From contig NZ_QBKG01000012.1 in the NCBI RefSeq assembly GCF_003054025.1, forward strand, positions 1 through 61,635: a stretch of DNA of 61,635 nucleotides, read 5' to 3'. The position numbers and the translations under genes are program-made. The notes beneath the pieces were generated by a model, which saw only the letters and a list, made by a program, of their open reading frames with translations, did not search any database and had not been told where the DNA came from. Each line of letters opens with the position of its first letter. The first letter of the stretch is position 1. Shown piece after piece: positions 51,594 to 60,805 of the stretch. Origin of the DNA: Capnocytophaga leadbetteri. Lineage in GTDB: Bacteria; Bacteroidota; Bacteroidia; Flavobacteriales; Flavobacteriaceae.

Positions 51594-52727
51594 TTATTTT
51601 TGCCGTTTTTTCAGTAGCAGATAAGTTGCCCCTCCTAATACTACCGCAGCGGTAATAGCTAATACCATACTCCCTACCAAATACTGTAGCAGATTGCTCT
51701 TTACGTAGTCCATATTTATCTCTCCTTCAGGCAATACTTGTCCGCCTGTTATAAAGGCTCCAATTTTTAGCGAGGCGAGTATCAATACAGGTATCATAGG
51801 GGGGATGCTAATGTTAGAACAGATAAAAGCGAGTGTTTTATTCAATCGGAAGAAGACTGCTAAAGCGATGGTAAGCACGGTTTGCAAGCCCCAAAAAGGA
51901 GCTATGCCAAAGAAAACCCCTAAGGCTACCGAACAGGCTTTCACTTCTTTGCTACTATCGCTTTCTAATATATTTTCTTTTACAAACTGTTTAAAACTTT
52001 TTTGGCGCGCCTCGCGGAAGAAGTTGCGAGGCTTGATGTACAAAAAGGTGAGTACTACCAACACGCTATTGAGGATACTGATGCGAGTAAAATCACGGAA
52101 AGGTCGGAAGTGCGAGACTCTCTCTGCAGGGTCGTAAAGCACCCTGATAGGCACTGGCTTAACGGCTATACCACGCCAGCTACTGCGCACTAATATTTCT
52201 ATCTCAAATTCAAATTTTCGGGTATAATATTTCTTCGGAATAAAATGCAGTGGATATAGGCGGTACCCCGACTGCGTATCGGGTAAGGCTACCCCTGTCT
52301 CTAATCGGAACCAGAAGTTAGAAAAGCGATGCCCAAAACTGCTTTTTTTAGGCACTCCCTCTTGCTGCATATCTCTGTTGCCTACTAATAGTACAGGCGA
52401 CTCTTCAGCAGCCAGAGCCTCTATAAATACAGGAATATCGTCAGGATAGTGTTGCCCATCAGAGTCTAATGTCAGGGCGTAGTCATAGCCCATAGCGCGT
52501 GCTTGCTCAAAACCTGTTTGCAGGGCTTTGCCTTTACCCTGATTTTTAGGCAGCGTAATAGTGGTTACGGAGGGGTAGTGACTTAGAATAGCGGCTGTAT
52601 CATCGGTAGAACCGTCATTTACCACCAACACCCCGTAGGGATAACGCAATACACCCTCAAGCACTCGCCTAAGGGTTTTAGCATTGTTATAGCTAGGGAT
52701 TATAATACAGACATTATGCTTCTCCAC
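51594..52727 (-). CDS. glycosyltransferase family 2 fused to a DUF2062 domain
   Basis: 377 residues. N-terminal GT2 domain: IIPSYNNAKTL, VVNDGSTDD (35-43) and the metal motif DSDGQH (88-93). Then a C-terminal DUF2062 membrane domain (about 255-375) with ALGVFFGIAPFWGLQTVLTIALAVFFRLNK, a module seen in lipid-linked sugar transferases. It would add a sugar to a lipid carrier or lipid head group at the membrane. The start overlaps the end of a RelE-type toxin gene by 14 bases, so it is in the toxin-antitoxin transcript. Confidence 0.88.
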   Translation of the reverse strand: MEKHNVCIIIPSYNNAKTLRRVLEGVLRYPYGVLVVNDGSTDDTAAILSHYPSVTTITLPKNQGKGKALQTGFEQARAMGYDYALTLDSDGQHYPDDIPVFIEALAAEESPVLLVGNRDMQQEGVPKKSSFGHRFSNFWFRLETGVALPDTQSGYRLYPLHFIPKKYYTRKFEFEIEILVRSSWRGIAVKPVPIRVLYDPAERVSHFRPFRDFTRISILNSVLVVLTFLYIKPRNFFREARQKSFKQFVKENILESDSSKEVKACSVALGVFFGIAPFWGLQTVLTIALAVFFRLNKTLAFICSNISIPPMIPVLILASLKIGAFITGGQVLPEGEINMDYVKSNLLQYLVGSMVLAITAAVVLGGATYLLLKKRQK

Positions 52728-53067
52728 GATATTCTTTTATCATTTTTTTCACAATATCCAAATCTATAGTATCGTATTCTGACTTGTCATAAATAGAAAC
52801 AAAGGCTACAGAAGTAGCCTCTTCACTATCTATTTCAACTAATACTTCGTGCGTAATAACTCTCGCCCCACCTCTTTTTCCTTTATTTTTAGAGGTGATG
52901 TTAAGTCTGATTTTCCTAATGCCTTCCCCCAATGAAACGCCTATTTCTGGATTATTCTCTATCTCTTCTTTTAGTGCTTCAAAATCTTTTTTTAAGCTCT
53001 TATATTTCTTAGATAAAGCTTTTAATTCTTTACCAAACGAAGGAAGGTAACCAAATTTATATTTCAT
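52714..53067 (-). CDS. RelE/ParE-superfamily toxin-like protein
   Basis: 117 residues: a basic N-terminus with FGKELKALSKKYKSLKKDFEALKEEI, then IRKIRLNITSKNKGKRGGARVITHEVLVE and VAFVSIYDKSEYDTI. This is the pattern of RelE/HigB-like mRNA interferases (the KRGGARVI strand near the active site). The gene overlaps its putative antitoxin by 11 bases at the start and the GT2 gene by 14 bases at the end. Function is inferred from fold and context. Confidence 0.8.
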   Translation of the reverse strand: MKYKFGYLPSFGKELKALSKKYKSLKKDFEALKEEIENNPEIGVSLGEGIRKIRLNITSKNKGKRGGARVITHEVLVEIDSEEATSVAFVSIYDKSEYDTIDLDIVKKMIKEYRGEA

Positions 53068-53290
53068 TGAGCAAATCTTCTAAATTACCTAACTTTATTT
53101 TCGCCTCTCTCGCATCTTTAAGTTCATCTAAAGCTGTAAAAAGTTTTTTCTTAAACTTTTTCTGCTGTAAATGCTTCCTATCTTCATTGCTCTTAATATT
53201 TGTAATCTCTATAAAATCAAGTGATTTTATAAAGTTTAAAAAGGCATCTACTTTAGGTTGCTGTGTGTTGATATTTATAGTGAGTTCCAT
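53057..53290 (-). CDS. putative antitoxin of the RelE-type pair
   Basis: 77 residues, acidic/basic helical protein (ITNIKSNEDRKHLQQKKFKKKLFTALDELKDAREAKIKLG). An N-terminal ELTININTQQPKVDAFLNF strand-helix is followed by a charged helix that would bind the toxin. Its gene precedes and overlaps the toxin gene by 11 bases. A TACTTTTG box lies about 30 bases upstream. The identification rests on size, charge and gene order. Confidence 0.7.
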   Translation of the reverse strand: MELTININTQQPKVDAFLNFIKSLDFIEITNIKSNEDRKHLQQKKFKKKLFTALDELKDAREAKIKLGNLEDLLNEI

Positions 53291-53381
53291 TTTTTATATC
53301 TCTTTATTGTTTTATTTGGGACAAAAGTACAGAAAAAAGCTAAAAGCACAAAACTTTCTTGCTTATAGGTTGAAGTAATTG

Positions 53382-53825
53382 CTAGTTATCAATACTCTCC
53401 GTGATTACAGTCTTCATTTCTCCTTCAGCGACGAGCTCTCCGCCAGAGGTAGTCCGTACTTTTACGAGGGTAACCCCCATAAATTCCTGAATAATACTCA
53501 GCTCGGTAATGAGGGTAGCCCCTACTTCGGGCAGGACGTATATATTCATCCGCTTAATAGACCCTATATAACCCATAGGCGCGGGCTGATGTTGCAGATA
53601 GTAATAATACCCTTTGTGCAGGGCAATGCTTTGTGCTATATGTTCTACCACCCCTGCCTCTTGTAGCTGTCCGTTTTGCACAAAAAGATTATCAGCAGCA
53701 ATTGTAAGCCCTGCGGCTCCAGTAGTAGCCGTATAGCTTAGCAAGGCATCTACCATTACCATTGGCGGACGCTGCGGAATAAGGCTTATAACAGACGGTA
53801 AATCGGTAATAGGGGGTGTCATCAT
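53382..53825 (-). CDS. beta-hydroxyacyl-ACP dehydratase-like hotdog protein (ApeP/FabZ type)
   Basis: 147 residues, single hotdog domain. LIPQRPPMVMVDALLSY (about 14-30) and the active-site helix EAGVVEHIAQSIALHKGYYYY (about 57-77, with Glu61-His62 in the position of the catalytic pair), then MGYIGSIKRMNIYVLPEVGATLITE. Such enzymes act on ACP-bound beta-hydroxyacyl chains. It lies 12 bases after the acyltransferase in an ACP-acyltransferase-dehydratase row resembling part of aryl polyene or flexirubin clusters. Assignment to that pathway is inference. Confidence 0.82.
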   Translation of the reverse strand: MMTPPITDLPSVISLIPQRPPMVMVDALLSYTATTGAAGLTIAADNLFVQNGQLQEAGVVEHIAQSIALHKGYYYYLQHQPAPMGYIGSIKRMNIYVLPEVGATLITELSIIQEFMGVTLVKVRTTSGGELVAEGEMKTVITESIDN

Positions 53826-53836
53826 CTTTACTTTTT

Positions 53837-54727
53837 TTAAAAAAAATCCCAGAAATCAAAATAATTAAACCATTGCAAAGGGTATTGCTGTAGCATTTGC
53901 TCCATATTGTCAGTGTATGTCGAAAGCAATCCTGCGGCATCAGGGGTTACAGGGTGGGCTATACGGGCGTAAAGGTGGTAGTGCAGATGTTTCTCTTTCA
54001 TCACATATACAAAAACCACTGGCACTTTCTTCTTAGCGGCAATCAGAAAAGGACCTGCCGGAAAAGAGGCTTCGGCTCCTAAAAAAGGGGCTTTAAGCGC
54101 ACGCGTGCCTTGCAAATAGCGGTCTCCAGTGAAGCATACTATTTTATTAGTGCCCAATGCCTCGTTAATTTTAAAAATATGCGACATATCTTCTGCTATC
54201 ACTATATACTGATGCGAAGGTTTCTTCTGCGAAATACTTTGTATGTAATCCTTAATCACCGAGCGCTCCATATCGGCAATAACAGTACTAATTTGCAATT
54301 CGAGGTCTATCTTCCTAAAGAAAGGCTCTGCTATTTCAAAATTGCCAATATGTGCCGAAATGAGTATCGCGCTCTGCCGATTAGCTAAGAGTTCTTTTAG
54401 GTGCTCAACACCGTCAAAAGTATAAGTATACTTCTCTTCAAGGCCTGCTAAAATAGCTATTTTATCGATGATAGTTTGTCCAAAAGTAAAGTAACTGAGG
54501 TAAAGAGAGCAAAAGGCTTTAGGGGCACTATACCCCAACCGATGCCTAAAATAATAGTACATAAAGCGGTTAGACTGCCATTCAGTAAGGAAGTAATACA
54601 AGGCGACGAAAACAAGTAACGAATAAGCAGCGTAAATGCCCAAGTGTTTCATCAAGAAAACAAAGATACGGTAGCCTAGTACCGTACCTTTTGATTTTCC
54701 TTGCCATTTAGTAGGGTTATTGTGCAT
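53837..54727 (-). CDS. LpxL/HtrB-family lipid acyltransferase
   Basis: 296 residues. An N-terminal membrane helix (about 30-48) then the lysophospholipid acyltransferase fold with the HX4E motif SAHIGNFE (His126 region) in place of HX4D, an expected variant. FLMKHLGIYAAYSLLVFVALYYF is the anchor. It would transfer an acyl chain, from the adjacent ACP (overlapping gene), to a lipid A-like or polyene lipid. It overlaps the ACP gene by 11 bases and precedes the dehydratase gene. Confidence 0.85.
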   Translation of the reverse strand: MHNNPTKWQGKSKGTVLGYRIFVFLMKHLGIYAAYSLLVFVALYYFLTEWQSNRFMYYYFRHRLGYSAPKAFCSLYLSYFTFGQTIIDKIAILAGLEEKYTYTFDGVEHLKELLANRQSAILISAHIGNFEIAEPFFRKIDLELQISTVIADMERSVIKDYIQSISQKKPSHQYIVIAEDMSHIFKINEALGTNKIVCFTGDRYLQGTRALKAPFLGAEASFPAGPFLIAAKKKVPVVFVYVMKEKHLHYHLYARIAHPVTPDAAGLLSTYTDNMEQMLQQYPLQWFNYFDFWDFF

Positions 54728-54965
54728 TAACTTTATTGGCTAAAGTAGTGTAGAAATCTTCAAAAGTAACAATTTCTTTAAAGTCTGCTTCTACAAGCTT
54801 GACCCCAAATTCTTGTTCGATAATCACCACCAAATCTACGTAGTCAAGGCTGTCTAAGCCTAAACCCTCGCGAAAATTAGCCTCAGGACTAATCGCAGTG
54901 CTTTCTACTTCAAATTCTTCTACAAATATACGGGTAGTAATTTCAATAATTTCTTGTCTGCTCAT
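54717..54965 (-). CDS. acyl carrier protein
   Basis: 82 residues. The phosphopantetheine attachment motif is GLGLDSLDYVDLV with Ser39. Helical, acidic, typical ACP. It overlaps the LpxL-like gene by 11 bases and ends the row that begins with glnS. It is not the housekeeping fatty-acid ACP, which usually lies near fabF; it is a dedicated carrier for the neighbouring acyltransferase and dehydratase. Confidence 0.9.
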   Translation of the reverse strand: MSRQEIIEITTRIFVEEFEVESTAISPEANFREGLGLDSLDYVDLVVIIEQEFGVKLVEADFKEIVTFEDFYTTLANKVNAQ

Positions 54966-54984
54966 TCTTAAGTATTTTGTTTTA

Positions 54985-56673
54985 TTATTCGCTCTTTATC
55001 TTCTCCCAAGTGTCTTTTAGCCCTACTGTTTTGTTAAACACTAGTTTTTCAGCGGTACTGTCAGGGTCTACGCAGAAGTAGCCAAGACGCTGAAACTGAA
55101 GCGTCTCACCTGCCTTAGCGGTAGTTAAGCTGGGCTCTACATAGGCAGTTACTACTTTTAGCGACTCAGGGTTTATATAATTCAGAAAACTATCTTCTTG
55201 ACGGTCAGGCTCTGGTACCGTGAAAAGGCGGTCGTATAGGCGTGCTTCAGCAGCTACTGCGTGGGCTATCGATACCCAGTGCAGGGTGCCTTTCACTTTG
55301 CGCATACTTGCTTCGGTACCACTACCACTGCGGCTGTCTGGGTCGTAAGTACAGTGTATTTCAGTAATATTACCCTCTGCATCTTTCACTACGCTTTCAG
55401 CTTTGATGATGTAGGCGTTCTTTAGGCGCACTTCACCTCCTAACTTCAGCCTAAAGTACTTTTTATCAGCTTCTTCGCGGAAGTCATCGCGCTCTATGTA
55501 TAACTCTCTGCCAAAAGGTACTTTGCGATAGGTCATAGGGGTTACTTCAGGGTTGTTTTCAGCCTCTAACCACTCTTCTTGCCCTTCGGGGTAGTTAGTA
55601 ATCACTACCTTTACGGGGTCGAGTACTGCCATTACGCGATTAGCTTTCTTGTTGAGGTCTTCGCGTACGCAAAACTCTAATAGCGATACATCTATCAGGT
55701 TTTCGCGCTTAGCAATACCGATAGTATCGGCAAATTTGCGTATAGACTCAGGGGTATAGCCACGTCGGCGCAAACCCGAAATAGTAGGCATACGCGGGTC
55801 GTCCCAGCCTGCTACATAGTTTTCGGTCACCAATTGCAACAGCTTGCGTTTGCTAACAATGGTGTGACTCAAATTCCTACGTGCAAACTCGCGTTGTTTA
55901 GGGCGAGTACGAGTACTATCGTACACTTGGTCTAAGAACCAATCGTACAGCTCTCTGTGAGGCAAAAACTCAAGCGTACAGAGCGAATGCGATATTTGTT
56001 CTAAGTAGTCGCTTTCGCCGTGTGCCCAGTCATACATAGGGTAAATGTGCCACTTATCGCCCGTGCGGTGGTGCGAAGCATTCATTATACGATAGATGAT
56101 AGGGTCGCGCATCAACATATTAGCCGATGCCATATCTATCTTAGCGCGAAGCACATAAGTACCGTTAGCGAACTCGCCATTCTTCATACGCTCAAAAAGA
56201 GCAAGGTTTTCTTCAGGCGAAGTATTTCTATACGGACTATCGGTGCCTGCTACCGTAGGGGTACCTTTTTGGGCAGCTATCTCTTCAGAGGTTTGCTTAT
56301 CTACGTATGCCTTACCTTGTTTGATGAGCATTACAGCCCAATCATATAGCTCTTGAAAGTAGTCAGAAGCATAGCATTCCTTATCCCACTGAAAGCCAAG
56401 CCACTGTACATCGCGACGGATAGCATCTACATACTCCTGTTCCTCTTTGCTGGGGTTCGTATCATCAAAGCGTAGGTTTACAGGGGCATTATAGCGCAAG
56501 CCTAACCCAAAGTTAAGGCATATAGAGCTCGCGTGCCCCAAATGTAGGTAGCCATTGGGTTCTGGTGGAAATCGAAAGCGCAAAGCATTCGCCGGAAAAC
56601 CTGCCGCAAGGTCTTCTTCTATGATATTTTCGATAAAATTATTAGCGCGTGGTTCTTTTATTTCTTCAGCCAT
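54985..56673 (-). CDS. glnS: glutaminyl-tRNA synthetase
   Basis: 562 residues, full length. The HIGH motif is HLGH (44-47) in [13 protein letters not shown] and the KMSKS region is VSKRKL (about 270), with the GlnRS-specific anticodon-binding beta-barrels after about residue 340. It charges tRNA-Gln with glutamine. It is preceded by rseP (38-base gap) and followed by the ACP gene after 20 bases, so the lipid genes may be co-transcribed with it. Confidence 0.97.
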   Translation of the reverse strand: MAEEIKEPRANNFIENIIEEDLAAGFPANALRFRFPPEPNGYLHLGHASSICLNFGLGLRYNAPVNLRFDDTNPSKEEQEYVDAIRRDVQWLGFQWDKECYASDYFQELYDWAVMLIKQGKAYVDKQTSEEIAAQKGTPTVAGTDSPYRNTSPEENLALFERMKNGEFANGTYVLRAKIDMASANMLMRDPIIYRIMNASHHRTGDKWHIYPMYDWAHGESDYLEQISHSLCTLEFLPHRELYDWFLDQVYDSTRTRPKQREFARRNLSHTIVSKRKLLQLVTENYVAGWDDPRMPTISGLRRRGYTPESIRKFADTIGIAKRENLIDVSLLEFCVREDLNKKANRVMAVLDPVKVVITNYPEGQEEWLEAENNPEVTPMTYRKVPFGRELYIERDDFREEADKKYFRLKLGGEVRLKNAYIIKAESVVKDAEGNITEIHCTYDPDSRSGSGTEASMRKVKGTLHWVSIAHAVAAEARLYDRLFTVPEPDRQEDSFLNYINPESLKVVTAYVEPSLTTAKAGETLQFQRLGYFCVDPDSTAEKLVFNKTVGLKDTWEKIKSE

Positions 56674-56710
56674 TGTATTTAATTATGAGTTTTGAGTTAT
56701 TAATTCTGAA

Positions 56711-58039
56711 TTATTTAAATATTGCCCTATACAGGTCGCTACCGTTAGCGTAAAGCAATAGCGATACTAAGAGTACAAAACCTACCATTTGGGCGTATTC
56801 TAGTACTTTCTGACTGGGGGCTTTGCCGGTCACCATTTCGTATAGTAGAAATACTACGTGTCCCCCATCGAGGGCTGGGATAGGCAATATATTCATAAAA
56901 GCTAAAGCTATCGATAAGAAAGCGGTGATATGCCAGAAAGCTAACCAATTCCACTTTTCAGGGAAGAGCTTGCCTATACTGCCAAAACCTCCTACCTCGC
57001 TCGCTCCTTTTTTGGTGAATACGAACTTAAATTGCGCTACATAGTCGCGAAGTACATTGTAGCCATAGCCTATACCGTGGGCAAACGCCTCTCCTAAGCC
57101 GTAATCTTTATGAGTGATTTGTATTTTACTATCTACTTGGGCAGCCATTACTCCTATTTTGCGCCCTTCGGTAGGCATCACCTTCAGCTGTAGGTCAGTG
57201 CCATTGCGCTCTACATCTATGAGCAGCGGACTCCCCTGCGGCACTAAGTTCATCGCAGGGATAAGGTCAGAGTAGTAATAAATAGGCTCGCCGTTTACGC
57301 TCTTTATCTTATCGCCTTTCTGCATTCCTGCTTGAGCTGCTGGCATATTAGGTAGCACCGAGTCGATAACAGGCGCTATTTTCAGGGTGAAAGGCGAAGT
57401 CTCACCGCGCAAGAAAAGCATTTTGCCTATCGAGTCAGGTAGCGAGAGGTGACGTATAGCCCCATCGCTGCCTTTTACAGTCAGCTGACTAACATCGCGA
57501 AGCAAGATATACTTGCTAATGTCGCTGACATTCTCCAAAGGCTTGCCGTTTATTTCGGTCACTACATCGCCGTTCTGAAAACCGTACTGGCGCATAGTGC
57601 GCGATACCGCAAACCCTTCTTTGATGCCTTCTGGCTTTAGCTGGTCTTGCCCCCACACGAAGAGTATCATCGAGTAGATGAAAAAGCCTAAGAGTAAGTT
57701 TACCGTTACCCCCCCTATCATTATAATAAGGCGTTGCCAAGCGGGTTTTGAGCGGAACTCCCACGGCTGAGCGGGCTGAGCCATTTGCTCTTTATCCATA
57801 CTCTCGTCTATCATTCCCGCTATTTTCACGTAGCCACCAAGGGGCAGCCAGCCTATACCGTATACGGTCTCGCCTATTTTCTTCTTAAAAAGGGCAAACT
57901 TCACATCAAAGAATAAGAAAAACTTCTCTACTCTTGTTTTGAATAGTTTTGCCGGAATAAAGTGTCCTAACTCGTGTAGAACAACCAAAATTGAAAGACT
58001 CAGAATCAGCTGAGCCGCCTTTATCAGAAATATATCCAT
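56711..58039 (-). CDS. rseP: RIP metalloprotease RseP (site-2 protease)
   Basis: 442 residues. Zinc site HELGH (22-26) in the first membrane helix and LDGGH in a late helix; two PDZ domains in between (GFAVSRTMRQYGFQNGDVVTEINGKPL and SVLPNMPAAQAGMQKGDKIKSVNGEPI). It cleaves transmembrane anti-sigma factors or small membrane proteins. No anti-sigma gene is adjacent. It starts a row with glnS. Confidence 0.95.
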   Translation of the reverse strand: MDIFLIKAAQLILSLSILVVLHELGHFIPAKLFKTRVEKFFLFFDVKFALFKKKIGETVYGIGWLPLGGYVKIAGMIDESMDKEQMAQPAQPWEFRSKPAWQRLIIMIGGVTVNLLLGFFIYSMILFVWGQDQLKPEGIKEGFAVSRTMRQYGFQNGDVVTEINGKPLENVSDISKYILLRDVSQLTVKGSDGAIRHLSLPDSIGKMLFLRGETSPFTLKIAPVIDSVLPNMPAAQAGMQKGDKIKSVNGEPIYYYSDLIPAMNLVPQGSPLLIDVERNGTDLQLKVMPTEGRKIGVMAAQVDSKIQITHKDYGLGEAFAHGIGYGYNVLRDYVAQFKFVFTKKGASEVGGFGSIGKLFPEKWNWLAFWHITAFLSIALAFMNILPIPALDGGHVVFLLYEMVTGKAPSQKVLEYAQMVGFVLLVSLLLYANGSDLYRAIFK

Positions 58040-58067
58040 TATTTAGTCCTTGAATTATTTATCTCTT

Positions 58068-58162
58068 CAGTCCTTAGTTTGTGAGTTCGTTAGTCCTTAG
58101 TTCGTTAGTCCTTAGTTCAGCGTCGCTTTCTAACGACTAACGACTAATCTCTAACGACTTGT
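58068..58162. repeat. TTAGTCCTTAGTTCGTTAG / CTAACGACTAACGAC word repeat
   Basis: Direct words GTTAGTCCTTAGTTCGTTAG and inverted TCTAACGACTAACGACTAATC occupy the gap between rseP and rlmN and reach into the 3' end of rlmN. They belong to the same family as 19577-19716 and could fold as a stem. Confidence 0.75.
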
Positions 58163-59197
58163 TTTATTCGCCAATTGCCCACAGGCAGCGTCTATATCTT
58201 TGCCGCGCGAGTGGCGTACAGTCACCGTTATGCCTGCCTCTTCAAGCATCGTTTGGTAGAGGGTGAGCGCGCGACTGTCAGCCTGCTGAAACTGCCCATC
58301 ATCTATAGGGTTATACTCTATCAAATTCACTTTAGAGGGCGCAAACTTACAGAATTTTATAAGGGCTTCCACGTCTTTGCGCTGGTCGTTAATACCTTTC
58401 CACACCACATACTCGTAAGTAATGCGGTTTTTAGTCTTTTGGTACCAATACTGCAATGCCTCGCGGAGTTCCGATAGTGGGAATTGTTCATTAAAAGGCA
58501 TAATGCTAGTGCGCACGCTATCTATGGCTGAGTGTAGCGATACTGCCAATTTAAATTTCACCTCATCATCTGCCATCTTCTTTATGAGTTTAGGCACCCC
58601 CGAAGTAGAGAGGGTGATGCGCTTAGCCGACATTCCTAACCCTTCAGCTGAAGTGATTTTATCAATGGCTTTTAGCACATTGTTATAGTTCATCAGCGGC
58701 TCGCCCATCCCCATAAATACAATGTTAGAGAGCGGTCTGCCAAAGAAAGCCTTGCTTTGCTCATCTATCACCCGCACTTGGTCGAATATCTCATCGGGTA
58801 GCAGGTTGCGCATACGCTTTAGCCTTGCCGTGGCACAAAACGAACAGTTAAGGCTACACCCCACCTGACTCGATACGCAGGCGGTAGTACGTGTGTCAGT
58901 AGGTATCAATACCGACTCTACTAACAGCCCATCGTGTAGGCGCACTGCATTTTTGATAGTACCATCGTCGCTGCGCTGCATCACATCTACTTTGATGTGG
59001 TTGATAACGAAGTGCTTATCAAGCATCTCGCGGGTAGCTTTGGGCAGATTGGTCATCGCCTCAAACGAATGCACCCCTTTCTGCCATAGCCATTCGTACA
59101 CTTGGTTGCCACGAAAGGCTTGGTCGCCGTTTTCTTCAAAAATACGCCTTAGCTCCTCTTTAGTGAAAGCTCTTATATCTCGTTTGCTCTGATTCAT
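58151..59197 (-). CDS. rlmN: 23S rRNA (adenine(2503)-C(2))-methyltransferase RlmN
   Basis: About 348 residues from the Met at 59197; the longer frame runs through the promoter. The radical SAM cluster is CSLNCSFC (Cys114, Cys118, Cys121). NLPKATREML, GMGEPLMNY and the C-terminal TVRHSRGKDIDAACGQL with the second conserved cysteine (methyl carrier) are present. It methylates A2503 of 23S rRNA and A37 of tRNA. The promoter at 59207-59237 fits the start. The last codons overlap the repeat tract. Confidence 0.97.
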   Translation of the reverse strand: MNQSKRDIRAFTKEELRRIFEENGDQAFRGNQVYEWLWQKGVHSFEAMTNLPKATREMLDKHFVINHIKVDVMQRSDDGTIKNAVRLHDGLLVESVLIPTDTRTTACVSSQVGCSLNCSFCATARLKRMRNLLPDEIFDQVRVIDEQSKAFFGRPLSNIVFMGMGEPLMNYNNVLKAIDKITSAEGLGMSAKRITLSTSGVPKLIKKMADDEVKFKLAVSLHSAIDSVRTSIMPFNEQFPLSELREALQYWYQKTKNRITYEYVVWKGINDQRKDVEALIKFCKFAPSKVNLIEYNPIDDGQFQQADSRALTLYQTMLEEAGITVTVRHSRGKDIDAACGQLANKTSR

Positions 59198-59206
59198 AAC
59201 TGGGGG

Positions 59207-59237
59207 CAAAGGTACAAAATAATTGACAATGGGCAAA
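59207..59237 (-). promoter_or_regulatory. promoter of rlmN
   Basis: Minus strand TTTG (59234-59237), 19 bases, TACCTTTG (59207-59214). The -33 box lies in GCAAATTAGTAAATTTG words. Confidence 0.75.
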
Positions 59238-59249
59238 TTTACTAATTTG

Positions 59250-60503
59250 CTAATTCTCTTTTAGTTCGTATTTTGTTACACTCTGCTGATTGCCTGCCTT
59301 ATACTCTACTTCTTTGCTGAGTTGCCCTGCCTCAGTATAGTATTTCCATACGCCTTCTTTCTGATTATTAGCGTATTGCCCTGCTACTGACACCTCTCCT
59401 GAGGGGTAATATTCTTTATAAGCCCCCTCTTTTCTACCTTCTTTAAAATTGACTTCTTTCTCGAGTACCCCTTTAAGCGAATAGTACTTCCACAAACCTT
59501 TTTCATAGCCTTTGTCGTATTCACCAGAGGTGAGTAGCTTACCTCTCTCATTATATGCCAAATACTTACCGTCAGGTTCACGATTGCTAAAATGTTTTTC
59601 AAACTTCAGTTGCCCATTGGGGTAATACTCTTTTTCGTAGTTTATGTAGTCATTTTCATAACTACCCTCTTTGGTAAGGATACCCAAATCGTCATAGCGT
59701 TTAAAATCACCGTGATATTTATCGCCTTTATAGTGCTTCGTTTCATAGAGCTTGCCGTTGTCGTGATAACTATTTCTCACCGAAGTCCCATCGCCTTTAT
59801 AGTCGCGAGTTTCTATCAGCCTACCTGTGTCTAATTTCTTTTCCCATTTGCCAGCAGGAGCATCGTTTTTATAATACTCCGTAGAGGTCATTTTTATACC
59901 ACTGCGTCTATCCCAAAGCGAGGTGCGCCAGTGCTTCCCTTCCTTTTTGCCCAACTTATAGTGCTCTATAACCACTACTTTGCCGTCATCATCATACTCT
60001 TTCCACTCGCCGTCTAACTTTCCATTCTTATAAGTCCCCTCTTTTGAAGGTTTACCTGACGAATATTCTATAAATTTACCCTCTAACTCGCCATTTTTAT
60101 AGTTCATTTCATACCTTATAGCTCCATAAGGTGCGTATTCTTTATAAAATCCGTTCTGTATACCGTCTTCTATAATACCCTCTTTTTTCACGTTGCCATT
60201 AGGGTAATATTCTCTGGTAAGACCTGCCACCTTACCGTTTTTAAAAGTTACTTCCATATTGATAGAGCCCTTGCGGTCGTAGTATTTAGCCACACCGTTA
60301 AGCTTGCCATCGGCAAAAGTAGCCTCGTAATATTCCCCCATACCTTGGGCTATTTTATAGCTACCATTTAGGGGCGAACCATCTGCCCTAAGAGAAAAGA
60401 CACTTTCCAAGCCATACTTTTTCTCTATAATATCATCTTCAGTAATGAGTTTTTGAGCCCAACTCATCTGAAAGAACAACAAGAATACTACACAATATTT
60501 CAT
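59250..60503 (-). CDS. YwqK-type / MORN-variant repeat protein
   Basis: 417 residues with a signal peptide (KYCVVFLLFFQMSWAQ). The rest is about 15 tandem repeats of the form 'G-x-Y-x-x-Y-x-x-G-x-x-x-x-x-x-Y-K-x-G-K-x-x-G', e.g. REYYPNGNVKKEGII and WKYYTEAGQLSKEVEYK. This is the YwqK/toxin-antitoxin MORN-variant domain, found in surface and antitoxin proteins of Bacteroidota. It is secreted or periplasmic. The function is unknown. A TATCTTTG box lies at 60631-60638, with an inverted repeat between it and the ATG. Confidence 0.85.
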   Translation of the reverse strand: MKYCVVFLLFFQMSWAQKLITEDDIIEKKYGLESVFSLRADGSPLNGSYKIAQGMGEYYEATFADGKLNGVAKYYDRKGSINMEVTFKNGKVAGLTREYYPNGNVKKEGIIEDGIQNGFYKEYAPYGAIRYEMNYKNGELEGKFIEYSSGKPSKEGTYKNGKLDGEWKEYDDDGKVVVIEHYKLGKKEGKHWRTSLWDRRSGIKMTSTEYYKNDAPAGKWEKKLDTGRLIETRDYKGDGTSVRNSYHDNGKLYETKHYKGDKYHGDFKRYDDLGILTKEGSYENDYINYEKEYYPNGQLKFEKHFSNREPDGKYLAYNERGKLLTSGEYDKGYEKGLWKYYSLKGVLEKEVNFKEGRKEGAYKEYYPSGEVSVAGQYANNQKEGVWKYYTEAGQLSKEVEYKAGNQQSVTKYELKEN

Positions 60504-60566
60504 ATTTTTTATTATTTATTATTGCTTATTTTTGAAGCTGTTTAAACTTTTTCCTATAATAAAATA

Positions 60567-60627
60567 AAAGTTCCCAAAAATTAGTAATTTTGTGTTTGAG
60601 AAAAAAACACCAAAATTCAGGAACTTT
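60567..60627. repeat. inverted repeat AAAGTTCC ... GGAACTTT
   Basis: Left arm 60567-60574 and right arm 60620-60627 are exactly complementary, with partial similarity continuing inward (AAAAATT / AATTTT). The arms enclose about 45 bases of AT-rich sequence. It could be a solo insertion-sequence end pair, a small MITE, or an mRNA leader structure; no transposase is nearby. Confidence 0.45.
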
Positions 60628-60805
60628 AGGCAAAGATACAATAAATAATTGGATTATTACCTTTTTAAGTGTAAAAAAGAAGATTTAGTTTTAATAATGA
60701 AGAGTAACCAGATGTTTATTTTCTTGATATAACTTAGATTGGAATGCTCTTATTAGGGTTTATATCCAAGTTCCTCAAAAAAAGTTTAAACAGGTTTTGT
60801 CACGT
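60628..60805. other. AT-rich intergenic, no gene
   Basis: Holds a TATCTTTG box (60631-60638) on the minus strand; nothing else recognised. The open frame from 60744 runs into the repeat below and encodes a low-complexity product. Confidence 0.6.

Noticed and set aside
51594-54965. A complete flexirubin or aryl polyene cluster
   Set aside because: Ketosynthases, ammonia-lyase, reductase and transporter are absent from the window; only three or four genes fit.
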